Below, piece after piece: positions 1 to 10,656 of a stretch of 64,000 nucleotides of DNA. The notes under the pieces were generated by a model. The model was not told where the DNA came from. It saw only the letters and a list, made by a program, of their open reading frames with translations, and did no database searches. The DNA is from Cranoglanis bouderius (Eukaryota; Chordata; Actinopteri; Siluriformes; Cranoglanididae). Position numbers and translations under genes: made by a program. Position 1 is the stretch's first letter, and each line of letters begins with the position of its first letter. The DNA lies in contig CM042551.1 in NCBI GenBank assembly GCA_023630585.1, forward strand, positions 5,514,501 through 5,578,500, given 5' to 3'.

Positions 1-884
1 TCCAGTCCAAGTTCCAGTCCAGGTCCCTGTCCAGGTCCCAATCCAGGTCCCAGTCCAGGTTCCAGTTCAGGTTCCAGTTCAGGTTCCAGTCCAAGTCCCT
101 GTTCAGATTCCAGTTTGGATTCCAATCCAGGTCCCAATCCAGGTCCCAGTCCAGGTTCCTGTCCTAGTCCCAGTTCAGGCTCCAGTTCAAGTTCCAGTCC
201 AGGTCCCAGTCCAGGTCCCCATCCAGGTCCCCATCCAGATTCCAGTACAGGTTCCAGTTCAGGTTCCAGTCCTAGTCCCTGTTCAGATTCCAGTTCGGAT
301 TCCAATCCAGGTCCCAGTCCAGGTCCCTGTCCAGGTCCCAGTCCAGGTCCCAGTCCAGGTTCCTGTCCTAGTCCCTGTCCAAGTCCCTATCCAGGTTCCG
401 GTCCAAGTTCCTGCCAGGGGCCGACCAGGCATCCCCCAAGGCCAAGTTCCAGTCCAAGTTCCAGTCCGGGGCTGACCAGGCAGCCCCCTGGTCCAAGTTC
501 CAGTCCAAGTTCCTGCCCAGGGCCGACCAGGCAGCCCCCGAGGCCAAGTTCCAGTCCAAGTTCCAGTCCAAGTTCCAGCAAGAGGCCAACCAGACGGCCC
601 GCCATGCTCCGTTCATGTCTGAGGCCGAGGAGACGGCCAGCCATGCTCCGCTCATGCCAGAGGCCAACCGAACAGCCCGCCACACTCCGTTCACTCCTGT
701 GGCCGACCAGACAGCCCACCACGCTCTGCTCATGCCTGTGGCTGATGGGACGGCCAACCACGCTCCGCTCATGCCTGAGAACTATGGACTATGCCTGCCT
801 TGGGACCTGGGGGGCAGAGATTGCTATCCTGCCCAGGGGCCCAGGGCCACCAAAGGGGTCAAGACTTTGGGGGGGAGGGGGCTC
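1..884 (+). pseudogene. 3' part of the tail ORF of an LTR retroelement (gag-extension family)
   Basis: The first 400 bases are a degenerate 12-bp tandem repeat giving Pro/Ser/Gly-rich protein in frame 1. From about 410 the frame related to the element at 10-13.7 kb is frame 3: it has KFQSKFQ repeats, then 16-residue repeats rich in H, A and MPEA, and ends near 890 with the tail PAQGPRATKG...GGRGLC. The minus-strand ORF ending at 10651 has the same KF-repeat-then-tail order and ends PAQGPRSTKV...GGGLC. The frame change between about 400 and 615 and stops in frame 3 upstream suggest decay. The 5' part lies outside the window. A G-rich polypurine tract (about 868-880) sits directly before an LTR start at 885. 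Confidence 0.65.
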
Positions 885-1115
885 TGTTAGGAGCGCACTT
901 CCGCATTCACAGACTCTCATTTTGTTTACGTCGCCATGTATATCTTTGTTTTCGTTCATGTCATGTCTCCACCCCTGTATGTTTATTGGTTATCTGCTTT
1001 ATGTGTCATTATGAGTTTCAGGTGTTTTGTGTTTAGTCTCGTTCCCATTCATGTATTTAAGTTTTTTGTTTCTTCGCCTTGGCGCGAAGTATTTGCACGT
1101 TCACCTCGTTCTGAC
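885..1115 (+). mobile_element. Partial LTR of the same retroelement family
   Basis: It starts TGTTAGG right after the polypurine tract. Blocks match the reverse complement of the LTR at 9999-10656: a CTTCCGCATTC block, a TTTTCGTTCA/CATGTCATGTCTCCACC block and a TTATTGGTT block. A TATA-like TATTTAAG lies near 1055. Similarity is lost after about 1115, so the 3' end is truncated or diverged. Confidence 0.6.
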
Positions 1116-2615
1116 AACTACCAAGCTTACTTCTGTAGTGTCTGGACTGGATCAAACTGGCTGGATGCTACACTAGGCCCAGCAAAGTTTTTAACTTTTG
1201 CCCTCTCTAGGCAAATCACCAACCTGGCTCCAGCAGGTCAAAGAGTCTCCACCGTTCCAAAGTGACTTCTTGGACTGACCCCCTCCCTTTTCTCCAGGCA
1301 CCGAGGGCCAATCTGACCAGACACCCCCTTTGTGGAATGTCGAAATACACAAACTCTCCCACACACACACACACCCAGGACTCATGCACACACATAACAG
1401 AACACTCCCTGAATTTAACCCATAATTATACTATGCCAGAATAGTATATGATGTATTCTTGTGTGCATGCATTGTTTGTCCTGTGTAATCAACCTAGTAT
1501 GATCTTTAGTTAAGTTTAGAATAAGTTGAAATGCCAGTAACCATGTGTAAGGATACCCCACTCTCTTAATGTCTTTCTACCCTATCGAATTTGGTCTTCA
1601 ATTAATCCTCTCTTGATGCCCTGATTGATGACACATATTATGTTACGATAGGATGCATTATGTTATGCTTTTTACTATACTTTGTAATAAGACGATACTA
1701 ATCCGGCGCCACCCCAGAGATGCAAATCAGGTTGTAAAGGGAGACAAAGGAAACCTTCTCCCTCCCAAAATTCACATTCAGGATTCGTCAATTGCCCAAA
1801 GAGAGGTGTGGACTGGCTTGTCCTTAAAAGACAACAACACACGTTCCTCTCCCCTTCTCTCTTTCTTCAGCCCCAGCTGCTTCCTTCTTCAACTTCTGCA
1901 CTCATCTCCCTGGCAAAACGTGCTTTCAGGTTAACTCCGTTCAAACTTCCCGCTAACGGCACGGAAGAAACCAACGAACTCCAGCTCACGAATGCGCCGA
2001 ATCTCGCACGCATCTGTAATTCAACACAGAAAAAATTGCAAGTATCGTTCTCAATCGATCTCTAGATGTGTTTTAAGCTTATACACCTATTTTAGGTGAT
2101 GTGATTCTTTGCTGGTTCTCAAGGTTAACTGTTTGTGTTGTTTGCCATTCTTGTATCTTCACCCCCTTTCTTTCTTTACATTCGTTTTCCTGTATATATG
2201 TATTATTTGCCTAGATCTAGCTGTATGTATTCATAGTTTCATTCATTTATTAAAATCTATTATTATCACGCTTGATTGTCTCTGTTGCTGCTCATAAATA
2301 AGGTCACTTTAACGTTTTGCTTTTCGCTACATGCTTTGTTCTGTTAGTAATAGAACCGGAGAATTATTTCTCTTGGCCAGAAGAATAATCCCATTTAAGA
2401 GTAATATGAAGATTACACTGTTGAGTTTGGTGGACAAACTGATCAGCCTCTTCGAATTTAATTCTAAAACTAAACTAAAGCTAATTCTACAAGCTGATCT
2501 AGACCATACATATATTCATAATTAATTATAATCCATTGTAGTTAATTATCTGTATATATAAGTACATTCCCCTTTATGGTTGATTTATATTTATAACTGA
2601 TCATAACACACTTTG

Positions 2616-2618
<3 letters not shown>
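1116..2618. other. No gene recognised
   Basis: Moderately AT-rich DNA with a short CA tract (about 1359-1375). Several ORFs of 60-93 codons have no recognisable motif. A GC-richer block at about 1700-2040 may be part of an unidentified retroelement leader, but I cannot assign it. Confidence 0.4.

Positions 2619-2705
<87 letters not shown>
2619..2705. repeat. (AT)n microsatellite
   Basis: About 85 bases of uninterrupted AT dinucleotide. AT-rich DNA to about 3230 holds nothing else I recognise. Confidence 0.95.
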
Positions 2706-2706
<1 letters not shown>

Positions 2707-3239
2707 CAACTTCTGAGAGACTCTGCCTCTCTAAGATACTCTTTTATACCCAATCATGTTACTGACCTGTTGTCAATTAACCTAATTAGTTGCAAAATGT
2801 TCCTCCAGCTGTTTCTTTTTAGTAAAACTTACTTTTCCAGCCTTTTGTTGCCCCCCTCCCAACTTTTTTTTAGACTTGTTGTGGCCATCAAATTCAAAAT
2901 TACCTTATTCTTTTCTTAAAATGGTACATTTCCTCAGTTTAAACATTCAATATGTTGTCTATGTTCTGTTGTGAATAACATATGGGCTTATGAGATTTTC
3001 AAATCATTTACATTTTACACAATGTCCCAACTTAATGTGAGCATTGAATAAAACATAGCAATCTTAAATATACAAGTGCTTTAAAAATGACAAAGATTAT
3101 AAAAACAGTTACGCACAAAAAGACAATATGAATGAGGTTCATGATTTGTTGAGTGTGTTCACTACACTGAAATCACAGTCATTTTTCAAAGCCCCATATA
3201 TAAATGTTAGATTAATTTACTTAACTGTAGTTAGGATGA

Positions 3240-3800
3240 CCTGATGAAAACTGGAACAAAAGTAGCAGGGAACACTATAAGAACACAAAACATGCAAGGA
3301 GTTCATGCCCAGACACCTCGCTGTACTCCAGTCTTGATGAAGGATCACATAAAATGTCAACTTGAATATGCAAGAAGGAATTTGGATAAGTCTGTGGAGT
3401 TCTGGGGGACTGGGAGAGTTTTATGTAGTGATGAAACTAAACTGAAACTGTTTGGACCCATGGATCAGGCTTATGAAGGAAAGCTCATCCCCATGGTCAA
3501 GTATAGATCTGAGTCAATATTGTTGCTGGGTGTTTTGCTGCTGCAGGAACTGACGTTGTGCCTGGCATCAGGGATTCTTTGAAATATGAGGCCTTCTTGT
3601 GGGGAAATGTGATTCCTTCAGTGTGCACATGGAAGCTTGGGCATCACTGGACTTTCCAGCAAGACAATGATCCCAAGCTTATGTCTAAATCAACTAAAGC
3701 TTGGTTCAGCAATCGGTTTTAAAGAAAGCTGTGATGGCAGGGGAACTGAGGAACATTAATTAGCTGGAAGAATTTGCACACAAGAAATGGGCAAAGATTC
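3240..3800 (+). mobile_element. Tc1-like transposase relic
   Basis: Translation in shifting frames gives typical Tc1 DDE-transposase pieces: a SDETKLKLFGPMD block at about 3430 and a FQQDNDPK block at about 3655 followed by a KAWF-like segment. Frames are broken by stops and indels, the N-terminal DNA-binding region is missing and no terminal repeats are visible. A dead copy. Confidence 0.8.
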
Positions 3801-3811
3801 CACTCGAGAAT

Positions 3812-3950
3812 TGTATTGTATTGAAACATTTATTGGAGGTTATGTCATAGTGGGCGATGGCTGTAGAACAGATAGCTGAGGCTGAAGCGCCAAACTCCAC
3901 CACTAATTTAACGGGCTGAACTTTAATGGGACAATCACCTGCCAAAACAT
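3812..3950 (-). pseudogene. ICAM-like first-type Ig exon fragment
   Basis: The minus strand reads GDCPIKVQPVKLVVEFGASA followed by an AICST segment. This matches the start of ICAM-type Ig domains (Cys-Pro, a hydrophobic VVVxYG strand, then Cys). The sequence stops resembling an Ig domain after the second cysteine and runs into the Tc1 relic. It is a broken exon paralogous to a shorter remnant at about 5690-5725. Confidence 0.55.
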
Positions 3951-4200
3951 ATTACTCCATTTAAATCATTTTACTATTAATTATGGAGAAACATAATTGT
4001 ACCATTGGTCATTTGATTTTTGTTATGAGATCAGATTATAAATAGAATGTGTGTAATTTCAAAGCCAAAAAAACATATCCATTTTAATTTGGAGAGCCCA
4101 TTGGATTTTATGAAAAGATTTGCATGCAGCCTTTTGCAACATTTGGTTGTCCACTGTACTGGAATTGGTTGGTGTATAAATAAAGTTTCTCGTGTGGTTT
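3920..4200. repeat. Copy 1 of a duplicated exon/intron block
   Basis: Nearly collinear with 5690-5970: shared landmarks are the TTTAATGGGACAATCA segment, TAATTATGG, AAATAGAAT, CATTTTAATTTGGAGAGC and TGGTGTATAAATAAAGTTTCTC. The block includes the start of the Ig exon, so it is an internal duplication of the ICAM-like gene. Confidence 0.8.
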
Positions 4201-4377
4201 TAGTTGCTTAAGTTTTTAATTGGTGAGATTTTATAGCCTATGTGAACATTTAGAAATAAAAAGCTACATAATTTTCAATTCAAGTATACACTATATTGTA
4301 TAATTTTGTTAGCTGGCATGCATAATATTAACGATTATATTTCAACTGAATTTAGCTTTTGGTAGCAAAATTATAGA

Positions 4378-4383
<6 letters not shown>

Positions 4384-4473
<90 letters not shown>
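4384..4473. repeat. (AT)n microsatellite
   Basis: About 90 bases of AT dinucleotide after a short A run. Confidence 0.95.
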
Positions 4474-4474
<1 letters not shown>

Positions 4475-4623
4475 GCAACTGCTGTTTACACTTTGGCTCA
4501 ACCTGCTCAGACCTGCATGAAATTTTAATCTTGACACACCATTGCTGTACAGAGAGATTATGAATCTTATAGCACATTTCGTTGATAACAACATACAGTG
4601 TTTCCTCTGGCCTACACTCATAC

Positions 4624-4896
4624 CAGTGACATCAGACTTTCTTTCTACCATCAGTGAGACTGTCCTTGTGTGGTTCCCGAGATCATTTATAGCGGTGCAG
4701 GTATATACACCATCATCAGCACGCGAGGCTTTAGAAATTCTCAGAGCTGTTTGCCGCCTCCCAGTGGCCTTAATTTGATTTTGAAAGCTCCATCTCACTT
4801 CAGGCTCTGGATTTCCCTCAGCAGTGCAGCTCAGAGACACGTCTCTGCCTTTCTTCACCACCCCTGATGAACTGTATTGGTCAATTTTTGGGCCAT
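4624..4896 (-). CDS. I-set Ig-domain exon of the ICAM-like gene
   Basis: A 273-bp exon (91 codons, phase 1 to phase 1) bounded by an ACAG acceptor before 4896 and a GTATGAGT donor after 4624. It encodes a full I-set Ig domain: V-x-L-x-C near the start, the W of VRWSF, and the DDGVYTCTA motif with the second cysteine, plus an N-glycosylation site (NHT). No stop or frameshift inside. In ICAM/VCAM-like adhesion proteins such domains lie outside the cell and bind integrins. Neighbouring exons are damaged and no signal peptide, transmembrane or start exon is seen, so the gene is probably dead or only a fragment. Confidence 0.65.
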
Positions 4897-5109
4897 CTGT
4901 GGAGAAGGTTTACACAAACAAATCAGCTCCAATACTGTGTAGGTAACTGTATTATAGCCTAATAATCATGAATATTTTTACAATGCAAACAGCAACGCAT
5001 ATCAGAAAGTTAGATTATATTGTTATTTGTGTCCTATAAATATAAAAAGCCCCTCTGTCTTTTTATGTATTAGTCAATTTTAAAATAATTTTTTAAATAA
5101 GGATTTATC

Positions 5110-5457
5110 ATAAATAAGTGATAATGTTCTACAAAAATAATTATAACTATAAATGGATAAAAAGTATGAGGTGTCATTCATTAATAAATTAAAAATTATA
5201 TTCATTGGCAAACGGCTGTGTATAAGAGGAATAAAGCACTTGGGGATATGCTCATATAGGAAAATAATCAACAACAGGGTGGAGTTACTGTTATCACCCT
5301 AAAGTTGATTAATTTCCTATAACAGCATGTTTTATTCCTCTTATACCACAGTCATTTGACAACTACTGCAATTTCCTATTTATTAAAGAATTAGACATCA
5401 TACTCTTTAATCATTTATAACTGCAATTAATGTTGTGGAATACTGTCACTTGTGATA
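5110..5457. mobile_element. Fold-back MITE
   Basis: The ends are inverted repeats: ATAAGTGATAATGTTCTACAA at the left pairs, with a few mismatches, with the right end containing TTGTGGAATACTGTCACTTGT. A second inner pair is TATAAGAGGAATAAA (about 5222) and TTTATTCCTCTTATA (about 5330). Similar half-elements occur at about 41255-41450 and 48290-48345. The right end abuts the truncated Ig exon. Confidence 0.65.
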
Positions 5458-5459
5458 CA

Positions 5460-5660
5460 GCTGCTATTCCCAGTCGGTCAGATTGTCTGTTTTCCAGGTG
5501 ACGGTCTGATTTTCAGGACTCAACACATTTCCCAGTGGAACTCTCCAGCTCAGATCAGTGTAGTTGGAGAGGGAACGGCAGCTCACTGAGACTGGCTCTC
5601 CATATCATACCACCAGCTCAGGAGGGTCCAGCACAAGGCCACTGAGCTCAGGAGGACAAT
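5460..5660 (-). pseudogene. Broken Ig-domain exon of the ICAM-like gene
   Basis: After a GGCAG acceptor at 5661-5663 the minus strand encodes an ICAM-type domain start: LVLDPPELVV, a stop codon, YGEPVSVSC, then SNYTDLSWRVPLG and NQTVTWKTDNLTDWE followed by another stop. The TGA sits where a YG-preceding residue is expected, and the domain is cut short at the fold-back MITE. The second half of the domain is missing. The exon cannot be used as coding sequence. Confidence 0.75.
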
Positions 5661-5689
5661 CTGCCACAACTGATTTGATTTAAGTAGAT

Positions 5690-5970
5690 TTAATAGGCTG
5701 AAATTTAATGGGACAATCAACTGCCAAACATATTATTCCATTTAAGTCATTTACAAATAATTATGGGGAAAGATAATTGTACCTTTGGTTATTTGACTTT
5801 TGTTTTGAGGTCAGATTTTAAATAGAATACATGTAATCTTTTAATTTTAATCAGTTTCCATTTTAATTTGGAGAGCACATTGGGTTTTGAAAAGGCACGT
5901 GGCCTTTTACAACATTCGGTTGTCAATTGTACTGGAATATGTTGGTGTATAAATAAAGTTTCTCATGTGG
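5690..5970. repeat. Copy 2 of a duplicated exon/intron block
   Basis: Paralogous to 3920-4200. On the minus strand it keeps only the start of the Ig exon (DCPIKFQPIK) before diverging. Confidence 0.8.
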
Positions 5971-6422
5971 TTCAGTCAGATTTTTTACATTCAAAATAAA
6001 AATATTAATTTGGTCAGTCTAAAGCGAATATAAGCAGGACCATCCTCAGAAACACATTCAAAAGACAATGATTTACTTTGGCAAGTGACTAAGTCGATTC
6101 TCTAAGCCATCCCATTCAGATTATGCAAATCAACTGTGTGTAGTTCACATCATGCAAAAATAAATAAAATAAATGCCTCACCCTGCATGCACAAATCGCA
6201 TACAACTATCTGACTAGCTCTTCCGTTTGTAGTTATGTCTGAGGTCTGAATACAGATAGGGCAAAGTCTTTATTAAATCCTCACTATGCGCACTTAATTC
6301 AACACAGAATTTGCCCGTGACAGAACATGATTGGCAATTAGACACACCATGCTGTCCTGATTGGTTGGATGTTCATTAGTCTTATCTCTCCTGTTTACAG
6401 ATGGCAGAGGCAAGAGATTCTG

Positions 6423-6500
<78 letters not shown>

Positions 6501-6925
6501 AATATTACAAAAAGTAACAACTTAAAAAGCTGGCTTGAAAATCATTGACCACACCAGTCTTAACTTGTGCTTCTAATTCAAAGTGGTTACTGTGTAATAT
6601 GCTTTCAAATGAATAACTAAGAAATAATCACATTAAGGAAAATAAGCAAAATATTTAAGTATCAACGGAGACAAGGGAAAGAAATACACACAAGAAAACC
6701 CGTATTTTTCTCCCATAACATTATAAAATATGGTCTTAAGGAGATATTTATTATAGGGGACCAATTTGAAGAAGTTATTACAAGTTTGTCTGAAAAATGA
6801 GCATACACTAATATGAGAAAACAATATGTTTCTCATTTAGACTGAAAGAAATTGTCAGGAAAAAATGCAATATAAAAATATACCGCTCAGATATATAAAG
6901 TCTAAAGGCTCTGTGAAACACTCAC
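5971..6925. repeat. Intron-like DNA with (TC)n microsatellite at 6427-6496
   Basis: About 70 bases of TC dinucleotide. The rest is AT-rich DNA with no recognisable exon; ORFs here are chance. Confidence 0.8.
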
Positions 6926-7255
6926 AGTGAACTGTAATGTTGAGAGGATCTGATGTTACTATAGGAGGAGGTTGAGGTCCTTCTGGTCCCAGTTTCAGTT
7001 CTGCCTCACATCTGTACTGAACTCCATCATCATCTTTGCTCGGAGAGATCTGAAGTGTCGTAGTTTTATTATCTGGAAATAAGGTCTCATCAGGAAAATG
7101 TTCTCTTTTCACTAGCTGTTGTCCTTTGTACCAGTTCACAGTGAGGAGATGAACAGGAGCAACATTCTGAACATCACACTGGAGCTCGTACTGTCTGCCT
7201 TCAATCATCGGCCCTCTGTGACCCAGAGTGCTGATGGACACCTGGTCTGGGAGCT
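6926..7255 (-). CDS. Ig-domain exon (ICAM domain 2-like)
   Basis: A 330-bp exon (110 codons, phase 1 to phase 1) between a CCCCACAG acceptor and a GTGAGTG donor. The translation contains GRQYELQCDVQNVAPV, LTVNWYKGQQLV and DDGVQYRCEAEL, with two cysteines and the central Trp in Ig positions and N-linked sites at NKT and NIT. This is the domain-2 pattern of fish ICAM-like proteins. The exon is intact, but its upstream side runs into a LINE at 7.36 kb, and no N-terminal exon or signal peptide lies between here and angptl6. It is either the remnant of a destroyed gene or one whose first exon lies elsewhere. Confidence 0.7.
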
Positions 7256-7315
7256 CTGTGGGGAAAGATTAAAAAATCAAGTATCATACTGTATATACTG
7301 AACAGGGCATAAGTG

Positions 7316-7318
<3 letters not shown>

Positions 7319-7363
<45 letters not shown>
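7319..7363. repeat. (CT)n microsatellite
   Basis: About 45 bases of CT dinucleotide just before the LINE leader. Confidence 0.95.
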
Positions 7364-7365
<2 letters not shown>

Positions 7366-7513
7366 GCATGCTGGGAGTGGGTGTGGTTAGCGTGAGAGCC
7401 GCGTGTGAGAGCGCTTGCTGAGTTTTTCCTCAGATTCTTTAATCTTTATTTTCTTTTCCTTACTTTCTTTGAGCACTTTTAGTTTGTTGTAGGTTAGTGA
7501 TATTAGTTAGAAG

Positions 7514-7594
<81 letters not shown>

Positions 7595-7598
7595 TGAC

Positions 7599-8791
7599 AT
7601 GGCGTCTACCCCTTCAGGGGGAGCATCACCTCTCTCCCTCCGGAATGGGATCAGGTGTGTTCCGGAGGTGAGCGCATCTATCGAAGATGTTCTCCTCGCT
7701 GTAGGAGAGCAGGTGGGCCATGATAACATCAACTCGGCCTCCAGAATGAACAAAGCAGTCGTGATCTTCCTGAAAACCGAGAATCTGGTCAGCGGGTTAA
7801 TTGGGAGTGGTATATGGGTGAAGGAGACGTATGTGGCAGTTACACCTTTATCCACCCCGGCCTCTAAAATCACCATCTCAAATGTCCCCCCATTTATCAC
7901 TAACGAGGCCATCGTCAAAGAGCAAACCAGATTCGGACAATCACCTGGAGCGATGAAAATGATCCCGCTAGGCTGTAAAAACGACACACTTAAACATGTC
8001 CTGTCATTCAGGAGACAGGTGTACATGTTCCTGAATTCTCCCAATAAATCCCTGGAGGTGTCTTTTCGGGTCACTAGTGGAGAGAACTCCTACATGGTGT
8101 ACGCCAGCACTGAAAGTCTGCGCTGTTTTGAATGCGGAGATATCGGACACAAGCGCTTTACTTGCCCGCATAAAGCGCGTGCTGCTGATCAGCAAGGCCC
8201 ACCTGTAACAGGAGAACACAGCTCAGAACAGGAGGATACAGTGAAGGATCCTGACCAGGTGAAGGTACAGAGTGATACTAACATAAAGGTAAGAGCAAAT
8301 GTGGCTGAGACAAATGCAAATGTGGCTGACGATAATGTGAATGCTGCTGATAATCTAGAGAATGCTGCTGATAATAATGTGCATAGTGCTGATGATGTGC
8401 AGGCTGCAGTGATGCTGGAAATCATGTGGATCAGAGCAGTAACTCCTCTGTCTGTAGTGAGGCTGATCCGGAAGCTAAGATGTATGAAGGACAGTGTGAT
8501 GAAATGGACACAGTTTCAGAAGTAACTGAAGATAGTTTCCATGATGACGATTCAGTTACTGATGATGATGCTGATAGTGATTTATACACAGTGGATCAGA
8601 TTAATGCCTTCCTGGATGAAACTAAGGGGAAGAGTGTTGAACTAGTGAAGTTTTTTCCAGACTTGGACAAGTTCATGCTATCGGTTAGGAAAGCACATAA
8701 GGAAAGCATCTTAGATATCACTACTGAAAAGATTCAGATTGAAAAAATACCTAACAGCAGTCAGGAAAAAGAAAAAATTGGTCAAGACTAA
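7599..8791 (+). pseudogene. LINE ORF1 (nucleic-acid-binding, CCHC knuckle), frameshifted
   Basis: The likely start is ATG at 7599 (MASTPSGG), not the upstream in-frame start that would translate the GT repeat. Residues 1 to about 200 resemble ORF1 of fish Tx1-like elements. A zinc knuckle CFECGDIGHKRFTC lies near residue 175. Short N/A/D-rich repeats follow at about 8300-8400. Near 8420 the frame shifts: the true continuation is the frame of MDQSSNSSVCSEAD, rich in Asp/Glu, ending at 8791. One indel separates the two halves. Confidence 0.8.
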
Positions 8792-8891
8792 AGGTAGAGG
8801 TACACCTAAATAAGTGCACATGGGGATCTCTTTCTCTCTGTTCTGCTTCCTATTACAACTGTTTTTTACTATCATCCTACCCTCTTTTATC

Positions 8892-9650
8892 ATGGACATC
8901 TTAAGACTCGGGTCCTTAAATATAAATGGGGTTAGAGATAATAATAAATGGGTTTTACTAAAAGAATGTATCACTCTAAAGGATTTAAATGTAATGTTTT
9001 TACAGGAAACTCAGTGATGTGAGTAATGAAGTAGATTGGGGTTTACAGTGGGAGGCAGAGTATTTTCTCAGTCATGGGACCAATCTCAGTGCAGGGGTGG
9101 CAATACTTTTCTCTCCTAGATTAAATGTAAAGGTTTTAACTGTTAATGAGGTGGAAAAGGGGCATTTGCTCATGATCAAGGCAAAAATAAAAGACATGGA
9201 ATTTGTATTTATTAATATTTACGCTCGGAATACTGGAAGTGAAAAAATCAGACTTTTTAAAACTCTCAAAGATAAACTTGCTTCCTTCACACAAGATGTC
9301 TTTCTGGTTGTTGGTGGGGATTTTAATTGCACACTTGATTTTACTCTCGATAGAAACAGTGAAGAACCTCATCTTTTATCGGCTAAAACTTTAGAGGAAG
9401 TAATTACACAGACAGGGCTGGTGGATGTATGGAGAGAAAAGAATAAAAGTGTAAGACAATACAGTTGGCTTAAAGTGGCAGCAGGGAGAGTTAGTGCTGC
9501 ACGCCTGGATCGCTTTTATATGAATAACACTCTGCGTAATAGAGTCATAAGTGCATGTGTTACGCCTTGTGGGTTCTCTGATCATCACCTCATCACAGCA
9601 CATGTATCATAAACAAAACCACAGTATTTTTATTGGCGTTTTAATACAAA
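8892..9650 (+). pseudogene. LINE ORF2 N-terminal apurinic-type endonuclease, truncated
   Basis: Starts MDILRLGSLNINGVRD at 8892. Endonuclease/exonuclease/phosphatase motifs are visible in order: LNINGVRD, FLQET, NIYARN, GGDFNC, ARLDRFY and FSDHHLITA. A one-base frameshift with stops lies near 9013, just after FLQET, and the reading frame closes at 9612. Degraded coding similarity continues to about 9995 (SARFTSVRDM) with stops. No reverse transcriptase follows. Confidence 0.8.
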
Positions 9651-9998
9651 GTTAACCCAAGATTTGGATTTTAATGAGAATTTTACGTTTTTTTTTTTTT
9701 GGGTGCTGGGCAAACCAGAAGAAAGAGTATGAAAATCTTCTCCAGTGGTGGGAGGTGGGAAAGGCTCAGATAAAGCTCTTCTGCCAACAATTTGTGTCAC
9801 ACACTTCAGCTAAGGTTAAACAAGCAGTGTCTAATCTATAACTGGATATCACAGCTATCCAAAACACCTTAATTGAACAAAACAATGTAAATGTGCAGAA
9901 AAATATTATTCAGAAGAGACACGAATTAAGAAGGGTTTTACAAGAAAAGGCCAAAGGAGCAATTATTAGCGCACGTTTTACCTCTGTGCGTGACATGG

Positions 9999-10656
9999 TG
10001 TTACGACCTGTAGGGTGAAGGAGAAGAGCAGGATGCATTTGCAGGGGAAAGTGTTCAGTTTATTAGGTACATTTGAAAATAATAATAAACATAAATGTAT
10101 AAGCAGGAATGTCACTATTATCCAAAGAAGGTAGAACTAGTACAAATAAGAAACACAGCAAATACACGCTAGGCTAGACGGTGGTCTGGGAACCACGAAT
10201 TACGCGCTAAGGAAAAAAGGCACACGGTTAAACACATCTAAATTAAACTAACGCTCGAAAGGTGATCTGGAAATCACGGGAACAAATCGCACGGTTAAAC
10301 TATAATATACTAGACTATACTAATACTCCGCCCCAAAGCGGAAACGGGGCGGTGTATTTAAACACAAAGAGATCATGTCCAAATCCATAACAGCTGAAAC
10401 TCGTCAATTACACAATAAACATGAACCAATAAGAGTTATGGAGGCGGAGACATGACACAGACCAAAACATAAGCACATGGGAGAACACGGGAGGTGGAGA
10501 CATGACGTGAATACGAAAACAAAAAAGCACATGGCAGAGGTAAACAACACGTGAGTCTTTATGAATGGCGCTGGAATGCACTCCGTGGAATGCGGAAGTA
10601 GGCTACTCGCTCACTCCCTGGTGAGTCGCGAGTGCTAGAGAAGGGTAAACCTAACA
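9999..10656 (-). repeat. 3' LTR
   Basis: On the minus strand it begins TGTTAGGTTTACCC and ends GGTCGTAACA (TG...CA). It contains a TATA-like TTTAAATACACC and an AATAAA signal near the end. It shares many blocks with 12968-13702: the GTGATCTGGAAATCACGGG segment, CTAATACTCCGCCCC, GGAGACATGACGTGAA and CATGAACCAATAAGA. Confidence 0.85.

Larger units (their letters stand above)
7365..9998 (+). mobile_element. Tx1/L1-type LINE, 5' part only
   Basis: Order is 5' leader (7365-7598, interrupted by a GT microsatellite at 7517-7593), ORF1 with a CCHC zinc knuckle, and the endonuclease part of ORF2. No reverse transcriptase is present: the element stops at 9998, where an LTR element begins. LINEs usually lose 5' rather than 3' sequence, so the loss here is secondary. 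Sequence past 13702 does not resume the LINE, so the junction is not a simple insertion. Confidence 0.85.

Noticed and set aside
368..772. Two minus-strand ORFs in the left-edge repeat region
   Set aside because: Low-complexity shadows of the 12-bp and 48-bp repeats; the LTR and polypurine tract place the element on the plus strand.
7460..8074. 204-codon minus-strand ORF
   Set aside because: Antisense to LINE ORF1 and includes a run of His/Thr from the CA side of the microsatellite.
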